Of a stretch of DNA of 64,000 bases, positions 33,312 to 43,259 are shown piece after piece. The stretch's first letter is position 1; every line of letters starts with the position of its first letter. The notes beneath the pieces were generated by a model. The model was not told the origin of the DNA, ran no database searches, and saw only the letters and a list, made by a program, of their open reading frames with translations. A program made the position numbers and the translations under genes. Source of the DNA: Hortaea werneckii. Taxonomy: Eukaryota; Ascomycota; Dothideomycetes; Mycosphaerellales; Teratosphaeriaceae. The stretch spans positions 1,240,001-1,304,000 of the forward strand of contig JBAOKB010000144.1 in the NCBI GenBank assembly GCA_037044905.1, written 5' to 3'.

Positions 33312-35381
33312 ATGCCGGACTTTACAGATCTCCTCAAACCAGCTACCCCTGATGGACCAGCAATTCTGGCCAAAGAGCGACAGCAATCTGACGTTTCAGT
33401 GGACCAACTAGCAGAGCATCTCTTTTCCCGGCAAGACTTTCTCAGACGACAACAACGCATACTGAGGGTTTTGGAAAATGACAAGCTTTTCAAGAAAGCG
33501 AAGCAACAAAATCTATCACGGCCTGAGCGCTACCAACTAGGATTGGCGCGAGCTAAACAGTTGCGGCGCTATGCAGATCAGTATCGTTGGGATGGCGAGG
33601 ACTTGGACATGGCCCAGTATCTCTGTGACGATGTCAGCCCTTATATGGTGCACTACTCCATGTTCATAACCACTATTCGGGAACAGGGTGATGAAAACCA
33701 GCGCTCGTACTGGCTACCCAAAATCGAAGCCATGGAGGTTATCGGATGCTATGCCCAAACTGAGCTTGGCCACGGCAGCAACGTTCGAGGCATCGAGTGT
33801 GAAGCTAGATGGTGTCCGCAGGAAAGGGAATTTGTGTTGCATAGTCCAACTCTGACCGCCAGTAAATGGTGGAACGGCACAATGGGACGGACTGCAAATC
33901 ATGCGATTGTCGTGGCTCATCTACTGGTGCCTAAGTCGCCCGACTCAAGCGACCACGTTGACCATGGTCCCCATCCATTCGTCGTCCAGATCAGGGATAC
34001 GAAGACTCACAAGCCACTGCCCGGGATCGCGGTAGGTGACATTGGTCCCAAATACGGTTATGCTCCGATGGACAACGGCTACATGCTCTTTGACCACGTT
34101 CGCGTGCCGCACTCAGCTATGCTCTCACGATACTCATGGGTCGATCCAAACACCTGCACCTACAGTAAACCTGCAAATCCTGCGGTCGTATATGGCAGTT
34201 TGACCGCAGTCAGAGCCAGCATTATTATGCACGCTCGGTTAATCATGGCTAGGGCGGTTACGGTCGCGGTGAGGTATACGTGTGTGAGGCGGCAATTCCA
34301 GGATAGGGACAGCAAAGACAAAGACGCACCGGAACTCTCTGTGCTCGATTATCCGACTGTTCAGATACGAATCTTGCCATTACTTGCCACGATGTTTGCT
34401 CTACATTATACTGGCGCAGCTATGCAATCGCTATACGAGGGCACAAGGGCCAAGATTGACCAAGGCGATTTCAGTAAGCTTGCAGTCCTGCATGCTCAGT
34501 CGTCTGGGCTGAAGAGTCTTTGCACTGAACTGGCCGCAAACAGTATCGAGACCTGTAGACGGGCATTAGGCGGCCATGGCTTCGGCGGAGGGAGTGGATT
34601 AATCCAGCTCAATAATGATTATTTGTCAAAGCCTACAGTGGAGGGAGATAATTGGATGATAACGCAGCAGACCGCTAGTTATCTCATCAAACGTATGGCT
34701 GCGGCAGTCGCAGCTAAAGGTGAGAGTCAAGATGAAGTTGAAGCGGCGTGTCGTGATTGGCTTCGCGCAGGTCGCGGCAGCGGAGGAGCACCGCTGAGAA
34801 TCTTTGACGATGACAAGCAAATTGTAGAGGCTTTCAGTCGTCGGTCGCGATACCTGACGTATCAGGCCTATCTCCACCGAGAAGTCAAGAAGCGTAACTG
34901 GAACAGCATGCTTATACAGCTTCGAAAAGTCAGCCATGCTGAGTCGCAATCGATACTGGTTTCTAACTTCTACGATGCGTTGCAACGATCCGATGAGGAT
35001 CTCCGGCCAGGGGCGCGAATACATTTGCAGAGACTGTTCAAGTTGTTTGCATTGTACACCATGGAGCAAGAGGCCCGAGACTTCCTCAAAGCACAAGCCG
35101 TTTCTGATGAGGATCTTGATCAACTACCTGAAACGATTCAGATCTTGATGGCAGACATTAGACCACATGCGGTAAACCTTGTCGATGCTTGGAAAATACC
35201 GGATTTCCTACTCGACAGCGCGCTTGGCCGGTATGATGGCAAGGTCTATGAGGATTTGTTCAATCGCGCACACAGGCTAAACCCACTGAACGATATAACG
35301 TTCAACCCATACTACCAAAGTGAAGAAATCGTCATGGGCCAGAGAAATGACGAGCTGAAGAAGGTCATGGCAAAGCTGTGA
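33312..35381 (+). CDS. Peroxisomal acyl-CoA oxidase
   Basis: Flavin enzyme for the first oxidation of peroxisomal beta-oxidation: acyl-CoA to trans-2-enoyl-CoA plus H2O2. Intronless, 689 residues from the ATG at 33312 (MPDFTDLLKPAT), the family's usual size. Core motifs are CYAQTELGHGSNVRG (acyl-CoA dehydrogenase signature), ASKWWNGTMGRTANHA, GPKYGYAPMDNGYMLFDHVRVP, RRALGGHGFGGGSGL and VEGDNWM, which carries the catalytic Glu. The C-terminus ends AKL, a PTS1 peroxisome-import tripeptide. No frame breaks. A GTG codon at 33264 opens the frame further upstream, but the ATG fits the family start. Confidence 0.95.
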   Translation: MPDFTDLLKPATPDGPAILAKERQQSDVSVDQLAEHLFSRQDFLRRQQRILRVLENDKLFKKAKQQNLSRPERYQLGLARAKQLRRYADQYRWDGEDLDMAQYLCDDVSPYMVHYSMFITTIREQGDENQRSYWLPKIEAMEVIGCYAQTELGHGSNVRGIECEARWCPQEREFVLHSPTLTASKWWNGTMGRTANHAIVVAHLLVPKSPDSSDHVDHGPHPFVVQIRDTKTHKPLPGIAVGDIGPKYGYAPMDNGYMLFDHVRVPHSAMLSRYSWVDPNTCTYSKPANPAVVYGSLTAVRASIIMHARLIMARAVTVAVRYTCVRRQFQDRDSKDKDAPELSVLDYPTVQIRILPLLATMFALHYTGAAMQSLYEGTRAKIDQGDFSKLAVLHAQSSGLKSLCTELAANSIETCRRALGGHGFGGGSGLIQLNNDYLSKPTVEGDNWMITQQTASYLIKRMAAAVAAKGESQDEVEAACRDWLRAGRGSGGAPLRIFDDDKQIVEAFSRRSRYLTYQAYLHREVKKRNWNSMLIQLRKVSHAESQSILVSNFYDALQRSDEDLRPGARIHLQRLFKLFALYTMEQEARDFLKAQAVSDEDLDQLPETIQILMADIRPHAVNLVDAWKIPDFLLDSALGRYDGKVYEDLFNRAHRLNPLNDITFNPYYQSEEIVMGQRNDELKKVMAKL

Positions 35382-35416
35382 TCAGGATTGAGGAGACATG
35401 CTCCCTTTGATCACAT

Positions 35417-36214
35417 TTATATCTTCGCCTTTGCAGGCCGATCGGTCGGCTTGCCATGTATGTAGCTGATATCACGAAACGCCCTTCCAGCCTCACCGTA
35501 AAGTTCGTTTCTCAGCAGTGAATAAACGCCCATCTTCGCTTTGGGAGCCCATTGCTTCGCAATCTCCATAGCTACATCAAACATCTTGTCAGGTTCGGCG
35601 ACCGCATCAACAATGCCATCCTCTAGCGCCTCCTTGCCAGTCCATCGATGCGCTTCAAGCAGCATCTTGCGAGCTACCTGCGGTCTCAACTTAGCCCGCG
35701 GCAATGCTCCGATGCCTGGGAAGTGAAGTCCGAGGTTAACTGGAGGCATGGAGAAGAAACCGCGCTGGCTATTCATCACGCGGTAGTCATGCGAAAGGGC
35801 GAAGGGTCCAGCACCTCCAAAAGTATGGCCTGTGATGAGAGCTATAGTTGGCAGTGGGAAGTCGACGATGGTGGCCAACAATGGGAAGAATCCTTCCGAG
35901 TTGGCATGTGGATTCCGGTCGGACTCATCAAGTTCAAGACCCTAATTAGATAGCTGATTGTCAGCCTGTCGAATACGTTTTGATAGTGATCCACTGACTG
36001 TGCACCAGAACTTGGCATCGTTGCCTTTAGTTATAACAGCACCCTCACTGTTAGGGCCGACCGTCTTTCTAACAGTGTTGAATGTGCGAATGAGCTTCTG
36101 ACAATACTCGCTGTTCAGGCGGTTTTCAGGCGCCTTGCGCATGGTGATGACGAAGATGTTTCCATCATAGCGGTCCAGAGCCAGGTCTAGATCATTCACG
36201 ATTGATTGCGCCAT
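35417..36214 (-). CDS. Enoyl-CoA hydratase/isomerase family protein
   Basis: Crotonase-fold protein of about 246 residues, like fungal peroxisomal enoyl-CoA isomerase (ECI). Exons are 35999-36214 (MAQSIVNDLDLALDRYDGNI to AKFWCT) and 35417-35941; the intron 35942-35998 (57 bp, GTCAGT...TAG) joins in phase 0 to GLELDESDRNPHANSEGFF. The oxyanion-hole region is ALITGHTFGGAGPFALSHDYRVM, with MPPVNLGLHFPG after it. The C-terminus AKI fits the loose PTS1 rule, so peroxisomal import is plausible. It converges on the acyl-CoA oxidase with a 35-bp gap. It could act as hydratase or as delta3-delta2-isomerase; the sequence does not decide. Confidence 0.88.
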
Positions 36215-36319
36215 TGATTCGTACTGCTTTTGTCGAATAATGTATGGTTAACATGTCCTCTATCATTCATCAAATCGTATTCAAGTGATGGCATTGGTCG
36301 CTCTTCACTGCTCGGATTG

Positions 36320-36325
36320 CCGAGG
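36320..36325. promoter_or_regulatory. Candidate FarA/FarB fatty-acid response site (CCGAGG)
   Basis: CCGAGG is the reverse of CCTCGG, the core bound by the fungal fatty-acid regulators FarA/FarB. It lies about 106 bp upstream of the enoyl-CoA hydratase ATG, a fitting place, but a single hexamer can occur by chance. Confidence 0.3.
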
Positions 36326-36870
36326 CTCGAAGCGATGCGGGGCTCTTCAAGGACACGGCACGCTTCGAGGCTGCGATACATCACTTCAACGGTACTCCTT
36401 TCCACGTTGGGTGTTTGGGATCTGTTATTTCCCGACAGCAGTAGAATCTTGAACATGACCCGGATGATGGCGTGCGCCCGGATAGTCTTCGATTTTGACG
36501 TGCGCCAATAGTCATCAGCCGCCCTTTCGCTTCTGCTAAAAGCAGCCTCTTGGAACTGGCTCTGCATCACGAACACAGAAACGTTATAATGTACGATCTG
36601 GACAGAAGGCTCGGCTTGATTTTGCTGTGGTGAGGATGCAACATCCTTCGTCCACCAGCCGCTAAGTCTGCAACACGTTGAGCATCCCCTGCATTTCCTG
36701 CGCTCCAATTGCCAGATCGATGGGAGTAGGATCAAATACTCCCCAATGCAAACAAGTTTAGCGGGGCTCCAATAGTGTGAAACGATTCTATCCATCGCGT
36801 TGGGCCAATAGACCCTCGCCGCAGCAAAGACCAATGCCTGAAAAGCACCAGCACGGGACTTGCATCATGC

Positions 36871-36891
36871 CATACGCCATACGCCATACGC
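36871..36891. repeat. Short tandem repeat, CATACGC x3
   Basis: Three perfect 7-bp copies in intergenic DNA, with partial copies on each side. No function is evident. Confidence 0.6.
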
Positions 36892-38536
36892 CGTGTGTCT
36901 TGGAACGCATTGCATTTTGCGTTTCCTCAATGTGTTCGTGGATGGCGCCAGAGGAAGTTAGTTTGAAAGGTCTTCGTCTCACTTCGGCTGAAAACATCTG
37001 GATACTAGGGACTAGTCCACAGCTTTACGCTGTGTCAGCGATCGGCTGGGGAAGCCTCTCATTGTTTCAATTTTTGGATCGAAGATGTGCTTGAGAGACA
37101 CTGCAATACAATCTTGAAAGGGTGGCCTGACCAACGACCAGGAGACCGCAATGTTGATAGGGGACAAGAAGAGCTCTGCGAAGACGCAAGATGACTACAG
37201 CCAGGGATCCTTGCCTTCAACTTGCAGAGCTGCTCTAAATAGCGAAGCGAACTGCAGGTAAGTCTCACATATTTAGCTCTCTTCTGCCTTGGGGTCGCTT
37301 CGCCAAAGCTGGCATAAAGACCGGGTTGTTGGCCAGGGCAAAGACAACACGATGAGAAAAGTGGCGGGCCATCATGAAACGGAGCGCCGTTATGTTTGGA
37401 AACATGGCGAGGGGGATAGCGGCAATGGTTGAGTCGTGACTTTGCCAGTCGTGCCACAGGCGCCGTGCTATGAACATATTCCGACGATGCGAATGGTCGT
37501 GTGGCGTTCAAACACAACTCCAAGCGACAATACGAAAGATGCGCCCTTGTTGCTGTGATGCTTATACCAGTGAGATGTTTCTCTGTCTTCCCAACTCACA
37601 AGCACGACAGCTGGCTTGGCTTGGCGGGAGCAGCCGCTTTGTCGGCTAAACTTCTGGGGGGCCTGAGCCACAACGTCCAACGTCGAGAACATCCCGTCTG
37701 CAACAGCATTCACACCGGCAGTTATCAGCCACTCACCGAGTCATGCCATAGAGACCAGATGGACGCCGAATTGGCCACATGTCTCAAGTTCTGGCCCTTG
37801 TCCTGAATAGTACACCTTGGTTTCAAACACATATGGATGTGTCTCTCACCGCCCCAATCCAGGCAAGCAAAAGCCCTTCGTCGGGGTCTCGCGGAATGTT
37901 ACTTGTCAAAGTCGCACACGATTAGAGTCATTGGCAAAGCTCGAAGAATGCCACCCTGATGTGTCTGTACCAAGCCAGATCAATGGACGACGTCTGAACT
38001 TTGTTCTGAAGCCTAGCACCTAAAGGAACGCGCCACCTTCTGGCTCATGCCGCCTACTCATGCATGATCGTCCGCAGGACATCCACGCTATGCAAACCCT
38101 ACCTGGACTTCGCACTCGAAATTGGCAACACGCGAACCCCGAGCGGGTCAACCCCGTCTAGTAAAACATCCAGGTTGTTGGCCTGCAAGGAAGGCAACTT
38201 GCTGCAGCAACCGTGCACTGCCGCTTTCTCCTGTATTCCAAAATGGTCACATCTTGTGCAATCCAGAGTAATCGCGAGATCCAGAAAGGCACATATGAGA
38301 GCCAGATGCCTCTGGGCGCGCGGCGTTCGTTTTCTATCCAGTCCCTCGTTTGACTGTTCATTCGCTTGCGCCTCCATTTGCAGAGGCCTGGTGCCCTCGT
38401 TCTAATCTTTCTTCCTTCTAGTTGACCCTTACCCTTGTCCATCGTTGTAAATGCTTTCAAACGTCTAACGTAACATTCGTTCAATTTGCTGTCGTTAAAC
38501 GCACTTGAGGTGCCCCCTTACTGACATTTGTCAACC

Positions 38537-41088
38537 ATGGCTTTCCTTACCATCACTATTATTACTGCTGTCATTGCGACGGTATCCATTGTACGATATT
38601 TGGAGAATGCCGCCAAAAATCGTCTTCCAAAAGGCGTGAAACCGCTTCCTGGCCCGAAAGGTATGTCGTATGGTTTGCTGCATTCTGACTTTACGACGGG
38701 TACTGACTCTAACAGGTCTACCGCTAATCGGAAGCGTTCATGAGCTCCCGGAGAAGAATAGCTGGATGAAGTTCCATGAATGGGCCGAACAATATGGTCC
38801 TATCTATCAAGTAAATCTCGCAGGTGTGAATCACGTCTGGATAGCCCGGGATCATGTTGCAAAGGACCTCTTGACGAAGAAAGGCGCAATATATTCAGAT
38901 CGACCACATATTCCTGCCCTTGAGCGAGACAACCGCGACAGTGGACAGTATCTTCCACTTATGAGCCGGAACGCCTTATGGACCAGACAAAGACGCTTTG
39001 CAAAGCAGATCATGGACACTTCCGAGAAAGCATCCTTTTACGGCTACCCAGAGCTTGAGGCAGTCCGCCTCCTTGGTGAACTTATGACCAATCCGTCCCA
39101 ATACAATGTAGCAATGGAGTCCTTCATTTCCCGCATCACCAGCCGACTAGCATGGGGCACGTCTGCTTCGTCCGACGAACTCAAACAGCGAGCCAGAGAA
39201 CTGCTCATTGGCGTTTCACCAACTGGCGCTTTGGGTAACAAGCTGCCTTTCATCATGTCTCTCCCTGAAAAATTGATCTCTGCACGAGCTTGGGAAAGTC
39301 GGCGTTCTCGAACCGAGCGCAAGTTCTTTGAACAGATGCAGCATCAAGTTCGATCCGAAATGGACGACTCTACACAGTCAAGACCGTCCTGGATGCGTTC
39401 TTTCCTGGAGAACAAACTCAAATGGGGATTCGCTTCAGACTTAGAAGGTGCCTTCGCCGTCGGCATGCATGGTATCGCCGGAGCTCTCACCGTTGCAGCG
39501 CCCATGCAATCCTTCTGTCTTGCCATGTGTCACTATCCACAGTACCAAAGTATACTTTACGAGGAAATCGACAGGGTACTCGGCGACCGAATGCCAACAT
39601 ATGGCGACCTACAAGATATGCCGGTTCTCAGAGCGTTCATCAGGGAGACCTTACGCTGGCGTCCACCAGTGCCGACCGGTATCCCTCATGAGTCTACTGA
39701 GGATGACACCTATGAAGGTTTCCACATACCTGCAGGCTCCGTTATGCATCCTCTCGAATGGTCCATCTCACGCGACCCGGAAGTATTCCCTGAACCTGAT
39801 GAGTGGAACCCGCTTCGATGGCTAGATGGAGACTTCCCTACGTACCAAGAGCCATTGACGAAATTTCCCACTATCACTGAGTACAGCCAATTTGGTTACG
39901 GCCGACGTACATGCCAAGGTATGGGTGTCACTGAAGCCGACCTTTTTGTCGGCATAGGCAGCGTTGCTTGGCTCTTCTCGATGCAGGCGAACGAAGACGC
40001 TGTAACCCCTGAAAAGCCAATGATCTCTGAAGCCGAAGCAGACGCCGAGTCTTGGCTTCAAGAGGAAATCAGGTTAGCTGATGAACGTGTTGGGGGTAAA
40101 AAGCTCTCCGAGGCAGAAATGGAAGCCGAGTCCTGGCTGCAAGAGCAAACCAAGGACACTGAGGATGAGCAAAATCAAGCGGAACCAACCATCCAGGAGC
40201 TAATGCCACACCGTCCACCGCCAACCCCGCCTGTAATGCTCCCGCAAGAATCGCAGGTCGCTGAAGATGTTGCGCCGCAGATCAATATCCAGTCTGAGCA
40301 AGAAGCCGAGCGCGCTTTCTTCGAACGAAACGCAAAGCGTATCAAGCGACAGTCTTGGGACAACAGGAGATCATCTTCGCAAAATGTTGGCGATCTGCAA
40401 AATGCGATTGCAGCAAAACTAGCAGAAGATGAAAAGCCAGCCCCGGAAGCATCGAAGAGCGCCGACGTTCCAAGCAGAACCGCAATACGATGTCAGAATA
40501 CGATCGCGCAGAGCAAGCCGTCACCCGGGTGCCATTGCCATGGCTTCATGCGAACGACTCTGGAATCTGTTTGCCGCCGGATGATGATGATGAGATCCCA
40601 AACGATATCTCTGTGGCAACTACGCCTTCTCAGAGTCCGAAGGTGACCAAGAAGCTGCCGCCTTTGCCACAGCCTTGTGAAAGTAGCGGCGATGAGACCA
40701 TCAATGTGCCCGCGCCTGCTCCTACGCCGGTTCCTGCACCTGCACCTGCACCTGCACCTGCACCTGCACCTGCACCTGCACCTGCACCTGCACCAAGACG
40801 ACCAACATCGTTTCCACACCCGTCAAGCTTCCCCGACCCGACACGGCGCCAATCCATGGCAAGGTAGCGGTCGAGAATGATCCGACTATGGACTTTTCCA
40901 CTCTGCTCATCGCCAAACCTTTGCCTTTCAAATTCGATCTCCGCATCCGGAACAAGGGACGGGCAGAGCATGTACAAAAGAAGTGGCTGAGCCTCAAGAT
41001 GCAGGGTAACTTCGAGGAGGCGAAGTGCTACTGGGGCAAGACGCACGCAGGCAACGCTGAATATGGATGGGGTGAGACATTCTCTTAG
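38537..41088 (+). CDS. Cytochrome P450 with a large insertion after the heme loop
   Basis: Microsomal P450. The N-terminus (AFLTITIITAVIATVSIVRYL) is a membrane anchor, followed by the proline hinge LPGPKGLPLIGS. The intron 38661-38715 (55 bp, GTATGT...CAG) splits the Gly after LPGPK. Motifs are the I-helix GIAGALTV, K-helix ExxR in FIRETLRWRPP, NPLRWLD and heme loop FGYGRRTCQG with Cys441 (39912-39914). Normally the chain reaches the last beta-sheet within about 50 residues. Here an about 290-residue acidic, Pro/Ala-rich stretch (roughly 40005-40880) intervenes before FSTLLIAKPLPFKFDLRIRN resumes the fold. The insertion has two SEAE..AESWLQE repeats and a (PA)10 tract. Two one-base deletions, near 40477 and 40797, must be repaired. 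The substrate is unknown; it lies next to the acyl-CoA genes. Confidence 0.85.
40733..40792. repeat. Hexanucleotide microsatellite, CCTGCA x10
   Basis: Ten perfect 6-bp copies inside the P450 insertion, encoding alternating Pro-Ala. Slippage here changes length in steps of two residues without breaking the frame. Confidence 0.9.
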
Positions 41089-42136
41089 GACGAAGTTCTT
41101 CCAATTTTTCTGCTTCTTCTTCTTTTTGATATTTTTGTCTAACCAGATACGCTCTTTTCAAACTCTGGCGTTGGGGGAAAGAAAAAGAATGAGAGCACGG
41201 AGAAAGAAAAGCGAGGCCGAAGCAATTGGTTTAGTTTTCATGATTGAAATGTCTGCCTGTACAATAATTTCTCTTTTGGGCGCTTTACAGTGTACAATAG
41301 CTACTGATACTCTCAAACAAAGATTGCTCAATAAGGGGTCGCCCCTGATGTTTCAAGCGAGCCTGTGTACATGATAAAAAGCCTGTCGCTGTGGCGCTGA
41401 AATCAGTAGTCGCTAGGTTACAGGGACTGCTGTTGCAGGGGCGTCTGAAGAGGTCTCTGGTCAAGATTTTGATTTCTCGGTACGTAGAGATACAAGTGTT
41501 GAAGGGCCACATTGGATTGTTTCCGGCAGGAAGATTTTCCTCCCACCACTCCAGGTACAGTAAAGGGCGATACAGATGCAAAGAGTTGCTCGCATGGGCG
41601 GAGAAGCAGGCGCTTATGAGTAGGGGTTGGACGCGGCATCAAGCTGATGCTGGAATGAAAGATCCACTATGTAGCAACGGTCGTTGCTCGTAAGAAATTG
41701 CCCGAGAAGCGTGAGTGTAACGGAAACCACGTCGTGCGTTCCCCTTTTGTTACCCTTTGAGAAATCCTTCTTAACAATGGTGGGCTGATCATGGCACATG
41801 TCGAGATGTCCATGGACCTCGCGAGACAAACCCTTCTCCCTTGGCTTTGAGAATCGCGCCCTGTGATGTGTTGAATGTAAGAGAGCACCCGCTCGAGCAT
41901 GATGGCTCGTTACGTGTTCGGTCCATGCGTCCATCAACTGACTGTCGGTCACCTGGAAGAGCTGATCGTATCGAATCGCCAGCACTTGGAATGCGTAACA
42001 CAGTGCCCTCCTCGGTGCGTATACCTTTGTCGGGCGTGACCTGGAAAGCCGCTTCATGAAGTGGCACAGCCGAGTGTCAAAGCGAACGTGACTCACCAGA
42101 TGAAGCAAAGTCGCTAGCATCCGCAACGCAGCTTCA
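41089..42136. other. Convergent intergenic region after the P450
   Basis: About 1 kb between the P450 stop and the DUF5321-like stop, starting with a T-rich tract (41103-41140). The 41614-42126 minus open frame has no recognisable domain and I do not call it a gene. Confidence 0.4.
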
Positions 42137-42807
42137 CTACATCATAAACTTCGGTCGCCTCTCCTTCGTCGCCTCCGCCGTCGTAGAACCGTCAGTCACC
42201 GCAGCATCGCGTTCCTTCGCAGCCAACTTCTCCTTCTCCTGCGCCTTCCTCTCCTCAGCATTCGCCGCTCTCTTTGCTTCCCTCCTCTTCTGGCCTTCAG
42301 CAAGCGCATCGGTGCTCTCCAGGTCCCGCATGACTTCCTCCCATTCCTTCTCCGCCTGCGCGTCCCCGGTCCCGAGCATCTTCTTCACGTCCACGTCCTC
42401 GCCATCCTTGACCCGCTGGACTACCTCCGTAGTAACTCGAGCTTCGCATCCGTCTTGCGATTGTAGTTCAACATCTCGTTCCGGAGGGCGAGGGTATTGA
42501 TAGCGTTGCTGCCGACCACGATCGCCAGCAGGATGAAGATGGTATAGGGGTTCCATTCCTTCGGTTTGGCATTTTGGGCAGCAGTTTGTGCTTCTAGTTC
42601 TTCGAGGGAAGACTTTCGGAATGCTCGGGGTATTAAGGAGGACCATAGTGAAGGGCTGGCTATACGGGGGAGACGGGATTCATTGCTGCGGATGTCGTCG
42701 AAGCGGAGACTTGGCGATGTCGCGAGTTGCCTTCTGCTCACTTGTTGTCGTCGTGCGCACGATGCGCATATGCTACGTAAAGGTCGAAGAGCTCGATGGG
42801 AGGCCAT
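42137..42807 (-). CDS. Mitochondrial membrane protein, DUF5321-like
   Basis: Small fungal protein of about 223 residues. The basic N-terminus (MASHRALRPLRSICASCARR) looks like a mitochondrial presequence. A single membrane helix follows NPYT (IFILLAIVVGSNAINTLAL), then RNEMLNYNRKTDAKLELL and the conserved EVVQRVKDGEDVDVKKMLGTG, ending in a Lys/Glu/Ala-rich coiled tail. I recall this arrangement as the DUF5321 family, but cannot check it. One base is missing near 42425 (CTA CGG _AG GTA), a GG for GGG homopolymer. The role is unknown; an inner-membrane assembly or organising factor is a guess from topology. Confidence 0.72.
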
Positions 42808-43259
42808 GTTAGTTGTGTTATTTGTGGATGTCGAGGGTGCAATGGACCGCGCGAAAGCGTGAAGTTGATCTCCGGAAGTACCCGTACTGGTATCACGGTA
42901 CCTGACACTAGGGGTATAGGTACCCTTTTGCACTGTTGCGATGCCAGCTTCACAAATCTTCGTTTGGTTGAAGACAAGGAGAGGATCAGCACTGAAGAAA
43001 ATAGAAGGACGATATTACTAGTTGACGGACTCGCTATCAAAGGCATGTCGTCGATCACGCTTCATCAACAACTAGATCGGCTCTTATGGGTATGGAAAGA
43101 AGAACACGATGAGTAGAATCCAATCATGAAGTCTCTGTTAATACATAGCATTGAAGCCTTCTCTGTCTAATTGAAAATCGTGCAAAGTGCACAAGTAACC
43201 CCATCCCCTGTCATCATACACAAAGCTTGCTGCTTAGCGAAATCACAAAACCCCCTCCG
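42808..43259. other. Intergenic region between DUF5321-like and NTO1
   Basis: 452 bp with the promoter of the DUF5321-like gene and the 3' end of NTO1. Nothing recognised. Confidence 0.4.

Larger units (their letters stand above)
36215..38536. other. 2.3-kb gene-poor region
   Basis: Between the enoyl-CoA hydratase start and the P450 start. It holds both promoters. The largest open frames (36196-36834 and 37059-37523, minus) match no family, lack splice logic and have irregular composition. There is no transposon signature or long repeat apart from a small tandem array near 36871. Confidence 0.4.

Noticed and set aside
36196..37523. Minus-strand open frames in the 2.3-kb gap before the P450
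   Set aside because: No domain or splice structure, and the sequence looks like ordinary promoter DNA.
41614..42126. 170-codon minus-strand frame after the P450
   Set aside because: No family match and unusual composition; alternative frames nearby are equally long.
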